In this document: piece by piece, positions 7,841 through 16,999 of the stretch
How the letters are laid out: each line of letters starts with the position of its first letter
How positions within the stretch are numbered: the stretch's first letter is position 1
Origin: Niallia circulans
Lineage (GTDB): Bacteria > Bacillota > Bacilli > Bacillales > Cytobacillaceae
DNA: 64,000 nucleotides
Reading direction: 5' to 3'
NCBI RefSeq assembly: GCF_007273535.1
Contig: NZ_RIBP01000001.1
Span: 1,178,001 to 1,242,000, forward strand
The notes under the pieces: generated by a model
Seen by the model: only the letters and a program-made list of their open reading frames with translations
Databases searched by the model: none
What the model was told of the DNA's origin: nothing
Position numbers and translations under genes: made by a program

Positions 7841-9706
7841 TTAACTATAAAACTGCCATGTTAATAGTAAAAAAATCAGCATGGTAATTGAAAATATTGT
7901 TAATACATAAAAGCACTTCTGTAATTTAGTTAATTCAACCTTTTTCCACTTAAATAATATGAAAGCAATAGTTATCACAGCTATAACGGTTAAAATATAA
8001 TTCGTGATTATTTGTGGAAGTACTTCAGCATATCCTCTTTCACTATTACTTAGCATTCTTATTATTAATACCATTATGTTTACTATAAATGCTGTGCCAA
8101 CAATGTTTAATAGATATATCCATTTTCTCAGTTTTGAATTCACCTGTTTTCGCTTCTTATTTATTAATTTTGTTATGATTAAAACAAATGGAGAGATGAT
8201 AAAGAAAAGGACGCAATATGCGAATAGAATAGCGCTGATTGCTAGCCAGTAAGTGTTATTCTTCATCGGCAGATAATCAGAAATGGCTGTATGAATTTGA
8301 TTAACTGAGCCATCTTCGAATGAGAAATAAAGAACATTTGTCGGAATAAACATAGAATGACCTTTATTCAATTTATAAACATTTGGATATATTTGCGTGT
8401 AATTAGCTGTTTGCCCTGCCAAACTAACCTCTATATCAGTTTCATTCACTGACTTCACAACAAGTGGCATTAGCTTGAAATACACATTTAAGAAGCCGCT
8501 TTCTATTTGTCTTGCGGTAATATATTTTCCTTCGGTTATTTTCGAATCTGGCAAGTCTGTTAATTTGACGTCACTTACTTCTCTCTCACCAACTAATTCT
8601 TTCGTAAGCCCATAAGTAAGATCAACCTCGCCTGCTTGGTTCGTTAACACAATAACAGCAAAGTTTTCTTCCGGAACTATATGAAAATTACTTGAAAATG
8701 ATGCCGTATTACCACCATGTGTGAATCCTTTTGACTTACCATCATATTCCCAAAAACCGTGAGCAATACCAGGAACATTCCTATTAACAGCATAACTTTG
8801 CGCAAGCATGTTACTTAACGTATTTTCGTTCTTAAATAAAACGGAGCTCTTAACCTGCGGCATCAATGCACGTGCAAATTCTGCTAAATCCTGTGCTGTT
8901 CCATTTATTCCTCCACTCGGGTACATAGACATATAATAAGGTGTTGATGGTTTAAATTCCCCTGTTCCAAGCAGTTCATAACCATTCACTTTTTCCTTTG
9001 TTAACGGCTCATTTATACCTAAATAGAAGGTCGTGTCTGAAATCCCCAACTTTTGAAATATATGCTCATCCACATAATCACTGAAGTCTTGTTCTGTAAT
9101 TAATTGAACGATATAAGCCGCCAAGCTTGTAGAATAATTGGAGTACGCCACAACTTCCCCAGGGTGATAAATTTGGTTCGGCTCAAGCATTTTCAATCCT
9201 TCTTCTAATGTTTTCAGATGGACATCTGTCGCGTATCCTAAGTCAAATATTCTTTCCTCAAAACCAGCTGTATGATTCATTAAATTCAGCATGGTTATGG
9301 GATCCTCATATTTCAACTTATGGAGAAATCCTTTAGGCAAGTAATTGCTAATATCTTCATCCAACTTGATTTTTCCTTGTTCCTCTAATTGCATTACTGC
9401 TACCCAAACAAACAACTTACTTATGGAACCCCATTCAAAAACTGATGTATCCGGATCTATTTTCTTTTTGCTGTCAACATCTCCATAGCCATATCCTTTG
9501 GAAAAAACCACTTCATTATCTTTAACGATGATAATGCTTGCACCAGCTGTCGTCTTACCAATATAATCACTCACATAGCCATCAACAAAGTTCTCTAATT
9601 TGGTAAGTGGAATTCCTGACGGAGTTGTTAGTTCCTTTGCACTAAGTGTCTTTGGTACGCATAATGCAAATATTATGATCAAAAATAAAATAACTATTTT
9701 TCGCAT
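7841..9706 (-). CDS. Secreted, membrane-anchored class C beta-lactamase-type serine hydrolase
   Basis: The 621-residue protein begins with a signal sequence (about residues 1-23, ending near LSAKE). The penicillin-binding/class C beta-lactamase fold follows with all three motifs: S94-I-S-K97, Y188-S-N190 and H330-G-G332. An extra beta domain comes next, and four predicted membrane helices form the last 130 residues. Such proteins act outside the cell as D-amino acid peptidases, esterases or penicillin-binding hydrolases; true beta-lactamase activity is uncommon. AAGGGGGG precedes the ATG. The gene stands alone with its own terminator. The catalytic motifs are intact, so I expect an active enzyme. 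Confidence 0.88.
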   Translation of the reverse strand: MRKIVILFLIIIFALCVPKTLSAKELTTPSGIPLTKLENFVDGYVSDYIGKTTAGASIIIVKDNEVVFSKGYGYGDVDSKKKIDPDTSVFEWGSISKLFVWVAVMQLEEQGKIKLDEDISNYLPKGFLHKLKYEDPITMLNLMNHTAGFEERIFDLGYATDVHLKTLEEGLKMLEPNQIYHPGEVVAYSNYSTSLAAYIVQLITEQDFSDYVDEHIFQKLGISDTTFYLGINEPLTKEKVNGYELLGTGEFKPSTPYYMSMYPSGGINGTAQDLAEFARALMPQVKSSVLFKNENTLSNMLAQSYAVNRNVPGIAHGFWEYDGKSKGFTHGGNTASFSSNFHIVPEENFAVIVLTNQAGEVDLTYGLTKELVGEREVSDVKLTDLPDSKITEGKYITARQIESGFLNVYFKLMPLVVKSVNETDIEVSLAGQTANYTQIYPNVYKLNKGHSMFIPTNVLYFSFEDGSVNQIHTAISDYLPMKNNTYWLAISAILFAYCVLFFIISPFVLIITKLINKKRKQVNSKLRKWIYLLNIVGTAFIVNIMVLIIRMLSNSERGYAEVLPQIITNYILTVIAVITIAFILFKWKKVELTKLQKCFYVLTIFSITMLIFLLLTWQFYS

Positions 9707-9994
9707 ATTCCCCCCTTAATATTTAGCGAAAAAGAAACCGTTGCTATATCAAAATTTTCTGTTATTTATGAGTGCAGTGATAAATGTTCTTTTGCGCACA
9801 AATTGGCATTCTTCTCCCTTTAATTGTATCTGTAAATGATTTACAAGTAATCGACTACAAGACCTGTTCTTTTCTAAGCCTTAAGAAGTAGTAAATATAT
9901 GATTTTAAACTTTTTTATTAGTAAGATGGTAAATAAATGAAGGAAGCTTGAAAATTTTTTATTATATTAGCGAATGCAGTAGGTTCATTGCCAC
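9707..9994. other. Gene-free AT-rich spacer
   Basis: This stretch holds the promoter region of the serine hydrolase (minus strand) and the tail after the EamA transporter terminator. I see no ORF with a ribosome binding site, no convincing repeat and no RNA fold beyond the terminator that follows. Confidence 0.5.
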
Positions 9995-10021
9995 AAAAAA
10001 AGCCGCAACTAGCTAGCGGCT
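9995..10021 (-). terminator. Terminator of the MocR / Ddl / EamA operon
   Basis: On the minus strand AGCCGC/GCGGCT (6 bp, 9-nt loop) is followed by seven Ts. Confidence 0.75.
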
Positions 10022-10056
10022 GACAGAGAATTCTCTATTTTTTTAGAAGTCCAGCA

Positions 10057-10947
10057 TTAGTTTATGTTTAAGGAATCGCTTACTTTAACTTTTGCATTTT
10101 TACCGCCAAGAACAGAAAGCAGAACTATGATAGCAATACCAATTGTCATCAAACTTATAGCTTCGTTGAGAAAAATAGCGGCAAATAAAATCATCAGAAA
10201 TGGCTGTAAGTATTGTATTTGACTGACTCTGGCAATGCCGCCCAAGCTCATTCCCCGATACCAGGCAACATAGGCAAGAAATTGACTGACCACACCAAGA
10301 TAAAGGAAGCTGAGCCAAGCTTGAATTGGTGCATGTATCATCTCTTGTGTGAAGTTTAAGCCGACAGGAATAATGAAAAATGGGGCAGCAATCAAAATTG
10401 CCCATGCAATGACTTGCCAGCTGCCTATTTCCTTTGCTAGTCTTCCTCCCTCTGCATAACTAAATCCCAACAGTACAACAGCTGCAAGTAAGGCTAAATC
10501 AGCGATCTGTAACTGACCGATGCCAAGAATTAGTGCATATATGATAACGGCACAAGATCCTATCATACTAGAAATCCAGTATTTAAGTGATGGCTGTTCT
10601 CCTGCTCTTAACATGGCAAACCCTGCTGTTGCTAAAGGCAGGAGTGCCACCTCAACAGCTCCATGTGAGACTGGTAAGGATTCCATTGCCCATGATGTGA
10701 GGAGAGGAAATCCTAACACAGCACCGAGTGCTACGATGAGAATACTCGTAAACTGCCGAAGAGAAGGGAGCTTTTCTTTGCGGATTATAAGGATGACAGC
10801 TACTAAAATAGCGGCGATAACTGTTCTTCCTAACCCGACAACAGTCGTTCCGAAATAAGTTACTGCTATACTTGTCGCAGGGAGCGTTAAACTAAAACAC
10901 ATAACACCGACTATCCCAAGTAAAAACCCTAGTTTTTCTTTAGCCAT
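10057..10947 (-). CDS. EamA/DMT family transporter
   Basis: The 296-residue protein has ten predicted helices in two EamA repeats, and the second repeat carries the typical PLYLGV-like SFLYLGVVSQFLAYVAWYRG stretch. Drug/metabolite transporters export or import small metabolites. The frame opens at 10983, but AAAGGGCGG stands 7-8 nt before the ATG at 10947, so I use that. It is the last gene of an operon with a MocR regulator and a D-Ala-D-Ala ligase, so a role in exporting or importing an amino acid or dipeptide is plausible but unproved. Confidence 0.85.
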   Translation of the reverse strand: MAKEKLGFLLGIVGVMCFSLTLPATSIAVTYFGTTVVGLGRTVIAAILVAVILIIRKEKLPSLRQFTSILIVALGAVLGFPLLTSWAMESLPVSHGAVEVALLPLATAGFAMLRAGEQPSLKYWISSMIGSCAVIIYALILGIGQLQIADLALLAAVVLLGFSYAEGGRLAKEIGSWQVIAWAILIAAPFFIIPVGLNFTQEMIHAPIQAWLSFLYLGVVSQFLAYVAWYRGMSLGGIARVSQIQYLQPFLMILFAAIFLNEAISLMTIGIAIIVLLSVLGGKNAKVKVSDSLNIN

Positions 10948-11011
10948 GTAAAGCCGCCCTTTCTTCTGTTTTTTTCTATACATAGTAGTATTTCTTTGTA
11001 GTGCTTTGTAA

Positions 11012-11929
11012 TTATATCTTATACTCGTTTGCTCGTTCTTTCCGTGAATTTTCGATAATTAAATCTAGCAATTTACCATATGGAATCCCTGCGGCATGAG
11101 CACTTTTCGGGAGCAGGCTGTTTTTCGTCATACCTGGTAGTGTGTTAACTTCTAAAATATAAGGAATACCGTCTTTAAGCATCATGTCAATTCGCGCATA
11201 CACACTGCACTTCAATGAATGATAGCAAGCCATTGCAGCAGCAGATACACGTTTTTCTATTTCTTGAGGAAGCTGAATCACCTCTTCAATCGTAGCCGTA
11301 TCATCATATTTCGAATGATAATCAAAAAACTCTCCTTTATGTTGAATAGAAATAATCGGCAGCAGCTCCCCATTTAAGACAGAACAAGTAATTTCCTTAC
11401 CGTTAATATGCTGCTCAATCACTACCTCATGATCCCATTTAAATACTTCTAAGATGGATGATAGCAATGTCTCCTGATCATAGACAATTTTCACCCCTAC
11501 ACTTGAACCACCTGAATTAGGCTTAACGACTAGTGGATAGCCCATTTTTTCGATTTCACTTAAAGGCAGTTCCTCCAAGCTTGATAGCTGAATCCAATTA
11601 GGTGTTAACAAACCTTCATAGCGAATGATTTTTTTGGAGAGATTTTTATCCATACATAAGCTGCTTGAGAGGATACTGCTTCCTGTATAAGGAATGCCGA
11701 GTGTTTCAAGTGCTCCTTGAATAACACCATCCTCCCCAAACTTACCATGCAAAGCAAGCAGCGCGATATCAAGGTTTTCTGCCTTTTCGACAATTTCCTG
11801 TTTACTGTTAAGCTCGATTGGGATTATTTCGTACTTATTTGTATCTAAATGAGCGATCATTTCCTTCCCTGTCATAATGGACACCTGCTTTTCAGAAGAT
11901 ACTCCACCCATAATAACGCCAACCTTCAT
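11012..11929 (-). CDS. D-alanine--D-alanine ligase family ATP-grasp enzyme
   Basis: The 305-residue protein has the Ddl layout. The N-terminal MKVGVIMGGVSSEKQVS holds the first D-Ala contact residues. The ALHGKFGEDGVIQG motif comes next, then the ATP-grasp loop NSGGSSVGV, and the LEVNTLPGMT motif binds Mg2+ and the second substrate. The FDYHSKYDD loop fits D-Ala-D-Ala rather than D-Ala-D-Lac ligases. The ATG at 11929 is 4 nt after the regulator's stop and its GGAGGT site lies inside that gene's last codons, so translation is coupled. Because it sits under a MocR regulator and beside a transporter, it may be a second, dedicated ligase rather than the housekeeping one. Confidence 0.87.
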   Translation of the reverse strand: MKVGVIMGGVSSEKQVSIMTGKEMIAHLDTNKYEIIPIELNSKQEIVEKAENLDIALLALHGKFGEDGVIQGALETLGIPYTGSSILSSSLCMDKNLSKKIIRYEGLLTPNWIQLSSLEELPLSEIEKMGYPLVVKPNSGGSSVGVKIVYDQETLLSSILEVFKWDHEVVIEQHINGKEITCSVLNGELLPIISIQHKGEFFDYHSKYDDTATIEEVIQLPQEIEKRVSAAAMACYHSLKCSVYARIDMMLKDGIPYILEVNTLPGMTKNSLLPKSAHAAGIPYGKLLDLIIENSRKERANEYKI

Positions 11930-11933
11930 TTTC

Positions 11934-13400
11934 TCAACCTCCATAATGTTCTTTTATCGTTTGCCCTATCAACTTAATTCCTCTGCTTATTTCTTCTTCC
12001 TTCAATCGAGAAAAACCTAAGCGCAGTGTGTGTTTCCCACTATTGTTTGTATAAAAATCATTTCCAAGTGCAAAGACAACACCCCTTTGAGAGCATTTTT
12101 TTAATAGCTCACGGGAATCGATTTTCTTATCCAGCTCAATAAAAAGATGCAAACCGCCATCACCGGTAATTCTTTTCATCGGGATGTATCTTTTCGAAGC
12201 ATTTAAGGCTAATTCATACTTTTTCTTATAAACAGATCTGGCTTTTTTTATATATTTCTCAAAGTAACCATCATGTAAATACTGATATAAAACTGCTTGA
12301 TCTAATGTAGATGTATGAATGGTGCGAGCCCGCTTCATACTTTCCAAATAATAAATTAACTCTTTATCCGCTAAGACCCAGCCGACCCTTAAACCAGGAA
12401 AAAGAATTTTGGAGAAGCTGCTTGTATAAATGACATTATTACCGCTTCCAGCAAATGCCGCCAATGGTGCAAGATGGGCTCCTGAGTATCTCAGCTCTTC
12501 ATTAAAGCCATCCTCAACAATCGGAACTTGATAGACAGAAAATAATTCCATTATTTTTTTCCGTTTTTCAGACGAGGTTACAATACCAGTTGGATTATGA
12601 TAGGAGGGAATTAGGTAGGCGAAATCATATTTGTTTTTTGATAAAACGGATTCCAGCATGGAAATATCCATACCGTCATCTTCCATGTCAATTCCATCGA
12701 TTTCATAACCGTGCATGCGAAAGAGCTTCAGTGCAGAATGATGGGTTGGATTTTCACAAATAATTCGGCCACTTTTCTTATTTAAAGAAGATAAAATAAT
12801 ATCAAGGCCCTCGGTAAAGCCATTTGTTATCAAAATATCCTTCTCTTTAATGTCTACACCTTTAACTTCCATATAGTGCAGCAAGTAGTCAATCAGTGGC
12901 TTATAGCCCTTGGCATATCCATAATTCAGAACAATATCGCCTTCAATTGCCATTCTGTTTAAAAAAGCTCTTTTAAAATTTTCCACGTCAAAAAGCTTTT
13001 CATCTGGTGCAATACTATTGAATGAAATCATTTCATTGCTTCTGCGTACACCATGCTTCATTAAGTCGAGGTTTTCTGCTAAAAGTGCTTGCTCATTCAT
13101 CTTTTCGCCCCAATTCACTTCAATAGAAGGGGTTTTTGCGGTTTCTACATTTTTAACAAAGTTGCCTTTTCCCTTAATTGCGTATATCAGGCCTTCTTGC
13201 TCCAAATCTGCATACGCTGTTAAAACCGTATTTCGGCTTATTGCTAACGAAACGCTCATTTCCCTTGTTGATGGAAGCTTTTGATTCTCAAGCAAATGCC
13301 CATTTGTGATCATCCTTTTCAGGTATTCCTTAAGCTGGATATATACAGGCCGCCCTTCGGTAAGCTTAAAATCATTAAACACAGCATTCATCCTCTCCAT
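11934..13400 (-). CDS. MocR/PdxR-type regulator (GntR helix-turn-helix fused to aminotransferase)
   Basis: The 488-residue fusion has a GntR winged helix at about residues 18-85 (KLPSTREMSVSLAISRNTVLTAYADLEQEGLI). A fold-type I aminotransferase domain follows, with HNPTG (268-272), D297 and the PLP lysine K331 in SSFSK. MocR proteins sense PLP or amino acids and activate or repress nearby genes. The start is unclear: ATG 13400 and 13391 overlap the GGAGAGG site, while a GTG at 13382 is 9 nt from it. It is the first gene of a tightly coupled operon with the Ddl-type ligase and EamA transporter, so it probably controls itself and them. Confidence 0.88.
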   Translation of the reverse strand: MERMNAVFNDFKLTEGRPVYIQLKEYLKRMITNGHLLENQKLPSTREMSVSLAISRNTVLTAYADLEQEGLIYAIKGKGNFVKNVETAKTPSIEVNWGEKMNEQALLAENLDLMKHGVRRSNEMISFNSIAPDEKLFDVENFKRAFLNRMAIEGDIVLNYGYAKGYKPLIDYLLHYMEVKGVDIKEKDILITNGFTEGLDIILSSLNKKSGRIICENPTHHSALKLFRMHGYEIDGIDMEDDGMDISMLESVLSKNKYDFAYLIPSYHNPTGIVTSSEKRKKIMELFSVYQVPIVEDGFNEELRYSGAHLAPLAAFAGSGNNVIYTSSFSKILFPGLRVGWVLADKELIYYLESMKRARTIHTSTLDQAVLYQYLHDGYFEKYIKKARSVYKKKYELALNASKRYIPMKRITGDGGLHLFIELDKKIDSRELLKKCSQRGVVFALGNDFYTNNSGKHTLRLGFSRLKEEEISRGIKLIGQTIKEHYGG

Positions 13401-13553
13401 TACATTTTTGCATTTTCAGCGTTATTTCTAAAGGTCCACTCAAAGTGGATTTTTAGCGTAGGGTGGTATGTAATCCTTTTTAGCAACGATATAATAAATA
13501 GTTATTAGTTAAGTATAAAGCTAATCTAATCATTTTGGCATTCCCCTAATTAT

Positions 13554-13576
13554 AAAAAAAGCCGCCAGTTGGCAGC
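13554..13576 (-). terminator. Terminator of the sugar acetyltransferase gene
   Basis: On the minus strand GCTGCC/GGCGGC (one wobble pair, 4-nt loop) is followed by seven Ts, just after the gene end. Confidence 0.7.
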
Positions 13577-13588
13577 CATATTCATTGC

Positions 13589-14131
13589 TCAATTATCGAT
13601 GCTTTTTATAACTTTAGCTGGATTTCCTGCGACTACCGTGTTTGCCGGAACATCCTTTGTCACGACAGATCCTGCCGCAACAATAGAATTATCGCCAATT
13701 GTGATTCCTGCCAATATAACACAGCTGCCGCCGATCCACACATCATCGCCGACTGTAATAGGAATTCCATATCCGCTTTTATTTCTGCCCTTCGGTTCGA
13801 TTGCATGTCCTGCAGTATATATTCCGACATTAGGTCCTATCATACAGTTATCGCCTATTCTAACTTCTGCCATATCTAAAATCGTGCAGTTGTATCCTGC
13901 GTAAAAATTTTCTCCTACATGAATATTGTAACCTAAGTCACAATGAAAATTATGTTCAATCGCAGGATTAGCCCCCACACTACCAAATAATTCTCTGATT
14001 ACTTCTACTCGTTTTGCTGAATCCTCTACATCGCTATCATTACATGCGCGGACAAGCTTTTGTGCACGAATGCTTTTTAATTTTAACTCTTCTGTCCCTC
14101 TTTCATAGAAGACCTTCTCTTTCTCGTTCAC
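13589..14131 (-). CDS. Maltose O-acetyltransferase-like sugar acetyltransferase
   Basis: The 180-residue cytoplasmic protein has an N-terminal Mac domain (about 1-55) and a left-handed beta-helix of hexapeptide repeats (IGDNCMIGPNVGIYTAGH, VGDDVWIGGSCVILAGITIG). It ends in the usual AGNPAKVI. The catalytic His is in TAGHAIE. Members move acetyl from acetyl-CoA to sugar hydroxyls. The start is GTG at 14131, with GGGAGGAAG 8 nt before it. It is a single-gene unit with its own terminator. Confidence 0.88.
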   Translation of the reverse strand: MNEKEKVFYERGTEELKLKSIRAQKLVRACNDSDVEDSAKRVEVIRELFGSVGANPAIEHNFHCDLGYNIHVGENFYAGYNCTILDMAEVRIGDNCMIGPNVGIYTAGHAIEPKGRNKSGYGIPITVGDDVWIGGSCVILAGITIGDNSIVAAGSVVTKDVPANTVVAGNPAKVIKSIDN

Positions 14132-14239
14132 AATAGCTTCCTCCCTTCCATTCTATTTATTTTACCATGCAGTGGTATATTTATCCTTTACGTTTAATTT
14201 ATTTCTATAAGCGTAATATATTAATTTGAGATATTTTAA

Positions 14240-14268
14240 TTGACACTTTTAGACTATGGGTATATTAT
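14240..14268 (+). promoter_or_regulatory. Promoter of the SDR gene
   Basis: TTGACA (14240-14245) and TATTAT (14263-14268) are separated by 17 bp, upstream of a GGAGG-led ATG at 14331. Confidence 0.6.
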
Positions 14269-14330
14269 TAACTTGTAGATAAGATACTAATTAATAGATA
14301 GACAACTTAGACATTATTGGAGGAATTAAC

Positions 14331-15074
14331 ATGACAAATTTACAAGACAAAGTAGCAATCGTAACTGGTGGTGCTTCAGGTATTGGATTAGCAACAGTTA
14401 AAGCTTTCCTAGATAAAGGTGCGAAAGTTGTTTTAGCAGACTATAATGCAGAAGCTGGCGCTGCTGTTGAAAAAGATTTAAAAGAAACTTATGAGAATGT
14501 ATTGTTTGTAAAAACAAATGTAGCCGAAGAAAGCGAAGTTGAAAACTTGGTTGCTGAAGCGGTTAAACATTTCGGCAAGCTAGATATCATCTTTAACAAC
14601 GCTGGCGTTGGTGTGCAAAAACCAACACATGAACTAACTGCAGAAGAATACAAACGTGTAATTGCGATTAACCAAGATGGCGTATTCTATGGAGCAAAAT
14701 ATGCAATCCGTGAAATGATTAAAACTGGCGGAGGTTCTATTATAAGCACTTCTTCTATCTTAGGATCTGTTGGGGAGCCTACTTCGATTCCTTACGCTGC
14801 AAGTAAAGGTGCAGTTAATCAAATTACAAAATCATTGGCGATTGAATATGCAGACCGCAATATCCGTGTTAACGCAGTTGCACCAGGATTTATTGAATCT
14901 GGTATGGTTAGTAAAGAAGCTTTAGGTGATTTCTATGATGGTTTAGTTGCAAAACATCCAATTGGACGCTTAGGTAACCCAGAAGAAATTGCACATGCCG
15001 TTGTATTCTTGGCAGAAAATGACTTTGTTACAGGCACAACACTCTTTGTTGATGGCGGTTATACTGCTATATAA
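14331..15074 (+). CDS. Short-chain dehydrogenase/reductase (glucose 1-dehydrogenase-like)
   Basis: The 247-residue protein is a classical SDR. The NAD(P) loop VTGGASGIG is at 11-19, NNAG at 89-92, the catalytic Ser in STSSILG at about 141, and Y155-x3-K159. D37 after the second strand favours NAD+. The C-terminal TGTTLFVDGGYTAI is typical of the glucose 1-dehydrogenase/FabG-like branch. GGAGG precedes the ATG. It is a monocistronic gene with a strong promoter and terminator, and its substrate is unknown. Confidence 0.88.
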   Translation: MTNLQDKVAIVTGGASGIGLATVKAFLDKGAKVVLADYNAEAGAAVEKDLKETYENVLFVKTNVAEESEVENLVAEAVKHFGKLDIIFNNAGVGVQKPTHELTAEEYKRVIAINQDGVFYGAKYAIREMIKTGGGSIISTSSILGSVGEPTSIPYAASKGAVNQITKSLAIEYADRNIRVNAVAPGFIESGMVSKEALGDFYDGLVAKHPIGRLGNPEEIAHAVVFLAENDFVTGTTLFVDGGYTAI

Positions 15075-15076
15075 TT

Positions 15077-15116
15077 AAAAAAATCCCCCCGATTAATGAA
15101 ATCGGAGGGATTTTTT
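15077..15116. terminator. Bidirectional intrinsic terminator
   Basis: AAAAAATCCCCCCGAT pairs with ATCGGAGGGATTTTTT (one mismatch, 7-nt loop). It ends the SDR gene and can also serve the convergent DUF445 gene. Confidence 0.85.
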
Positions 15117-15174
15117 GTTTTATCATTTTTAATAAATGATAGTCGGTTTAACTCAAGCTTCCACCATAAGCTAT

Positions 15175-16428
15175 TTAGATCAACCCAATCAAATCATGAA
15201 TACCAGTCAAAATAATACCGATTATAAAACCGCAAATCGCACCATTCACTCGAATCCACTGCAGGTCTTTGCCAATATTATTTTCAATCATGTCAATCAT
15301 TGTCTCATTGTCTAGCTTATCGAGGTTTTCTTGAACGAGATCACCAATTTTCGAATGGTTTTTCTCGATTAATATGGATATTTGTGTTTGCATCCATTTA
15401 TCAATCGCTTCGCTATTTTTCTGAATCATGCCTAAGAAATGCAGGCATAGTGGCATAACATACGTATCAATAAATTCTTCATCATCCAATTGAAGCAATA
15501 TATTTTCCTGTAGTTTTTGTAATGCTTCCAATACTGTATTATCTAAATCCCATTCAGCTATCAGCTGGTTCTTCCACTTGTCGATACCCTCAATTAACTG
15601 TTCATTATCGTTCATTGCTTCGATTTCTTTACGAATATATTTGACGAGAGCTTCGCGGTTTGGCTGCCCTTTATGCTGCAAGCTTCTTACCCCGCTCAAC
15701 AAAAGGTTTTGAACAATATTTCCGAGTTTCTCTTCGCTAAGTAAGCTTTCAATTGATCGTAATGCAAATTTAAGCATGCCATCCGCTTCAATTCTGTTGA
15801 TGACATTCATAGAAACGCTGCCGAGCTTTTCCTTCGTATCCTCTTGTCTTAACCAATTGTCTGCTTTTTTCAGCACATGATCTAATACTTTTTCATCGAA
15901 ATTTTCATTCACTAATTTTGAACTGATCATCTGCAGGATTTTTTTCACTTCAATATTAGAAAGAGTTAAAACAATTTGTGTTTTAATGAAAGGCACCATT
16001 TTTTCAATGTCGATATTGCTTACTAGTTTTTTAACTGCTTTAATCAATCCAGCCTTAAGAGAACCTTTCGTTATAAGTTCTGTTATGGTTGGAAGCAGTT
16101 TATCTGTAAATGAAATATCCTTAATTTTATCTTGGATGCTCTCCTTTGAAAGCCAATCATTTTTCAGGACTGTTACAAGTCCTTTTGTGACCCTTTTTCG
16201 ATTATTAGGCAATAATGCTGTATGTGGAATTGGCAATCCAAGTGGATGACGGAACAGTGCAGTAACTGCGAACCAATCCGCTAATCCCCCGACAAGACCT
16301 GCTTCAAATCCTCCCTGCAGCAACCTGATCCAAATGGAATCATTAAACGGTGCTGTTGCAATATACCCTATTCCCATAATAATAAGGGAATATACAGCTA
16401 ATTTTTTTGATTTTGTTTTCATAGACAT
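15175..16428 (-). CDS. DUF445 family membrane protein
   Basis: The 417-residue protein begins with a membrane helix (about 9-27) followed by GGFEAGLVGGLADWFAVTALFRHPLGLPIPHTALLP, the hallmark of DUF445. A long, charged helical middle and a final helix (about 395-415) follow. Function is unknown across the family; B. subtilis YtfB/YheB-type relatives are conserved membrane proteins. GAGGAAAAAAG precedes the ATG. The 55-residue gene upstream on the same strand has its own terminator between them, so the two are separate units. Confidence 0.87.
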   Translation of the reverse strand: MSMKTKSKKLAVYSLIIMGIGYIATAPFNDSIWIRLLQGGFEAGLVGGLADWFAVTALFRHPLGLPIPHTALLPNNRKRVTKGLVTVLKNDWLSKESIQDKIKDISFTDKLLPTITELITKGSLKAGLIKAVKKLVSNIDIEKMVPFIKTQIVLTLSNIEVKKILQMISSKLVNENFDEKVLDHVLKKADNWLRQEDTKEKLGSVSMNVINRIEADGMLKFALRSIESLLSEEKLGNIVQNLLLSGVRSLQHKGQPNREALVKYIRKEIEAMNDNEQLIEGIDKWKNQLIAEWDLDNTVLEALQKLQENILLQLDDEEFIDTYVMPLCLHFLGMIQKNSEAIDKWMQTQISILIEKNHSKIGDLVQENLDKLDNETMIDMIENNIGKDLQWIRVNGAICGFIIGIILTGIHDLIGLI

Positions 16429-16528
16429 CTTTTTTCCTCATCCTTAAATAATAGTAAATTTATCTAGTCTTTTTCTTATTATAACCTTCAATTGCCGAAA
16501 AAAACGTTGAAAAGGCATTGTGATAAAT

Positions 16529-16553
16529 AAAAAAGCCGAATTTTTCATCCGGC
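16529..16553 (-). terminator. Terminator of the 55-residue membrane protein gene
   Basis: On the minus strand GCCGGA/TTCGGC (one wobble) with a 7-nt loop is followed by six Ts. Confidence 0.65.
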
Positions 16554-16580
16554 CCCTTATATAATCTATAAAATTCTCTA

Positions 16581-16748
16581 TTACTTGTCTAGTTTATTCA
16601 GCTTCTCAGAGATTTCTTTAAGAAGACTATTTTTCTCTTTTTGCAGCTTTAATAGCTTCAAAGCATACCAAATTGCGAAAACAAAGATTGCAATTTTCCC
16701 TAAAAATATAAAAGGAATTACTATTAAATTAGCATCCATCCAGCTCAT
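16581..16748 (-). CDS. Small membrane protein, 55 residues, helix plus coiled coil
   Basis: This short ORF encodes one membrane helix (about residues 8-29, LIVIPFIFLGKIAIFVFAIW) followed by a Leu/Lys-rich amphipathic coil (LLKLQKEKNSLLKEISEKLN). A GTGGGG site lies 7 nt before the ATG and a terminator follows 28 bp after the stop, so it looks like a real single gene. Similar short proteins with a helix and a Lys-rich coil are common in Bacillus, but their role is unknown. Confidence 0.6.
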   Translation of the reverse strand: MSWMDANLIVIPFIFLGKIAIFVFAIWYALKLLKLQKEKNSLLKEISEKLNKLDK

Positions 16749-16999
16749 GTTAAGACCCCACTTTTTTATCTTTTTATTTATATAACTGGCTAATTATAAC
16801 TTTTATTCATCTTATTAACAAACACACAAGTACACAGATTCATTTTCCTCATTTAGTTTTTACGTTATAAACGATAAAAAGTTCCCTTCTTTTATTAATG
16901 AGCCATTATATCTTAACAAGCAAGTTTAATCAATTTATTTGTTAACTTACTTATCCATTATTGTATAATAATAACAAGTGTTGAAAAGAGGGGGAAGTT

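Noticed and set aside
10100..10405. Minus-strand 101-residue ORF inside the EamA gene
   Set aside because: It is an alternative-frame shadow with Cys/Trp-rich, non-protein-like composition, inside a clear transporter gene.
16585..16785. Plus-strand 66-residue ORF
   Set aside because: It is the complement of the 55-residue minus-strand membrane protein, which has better start and terminator signals.
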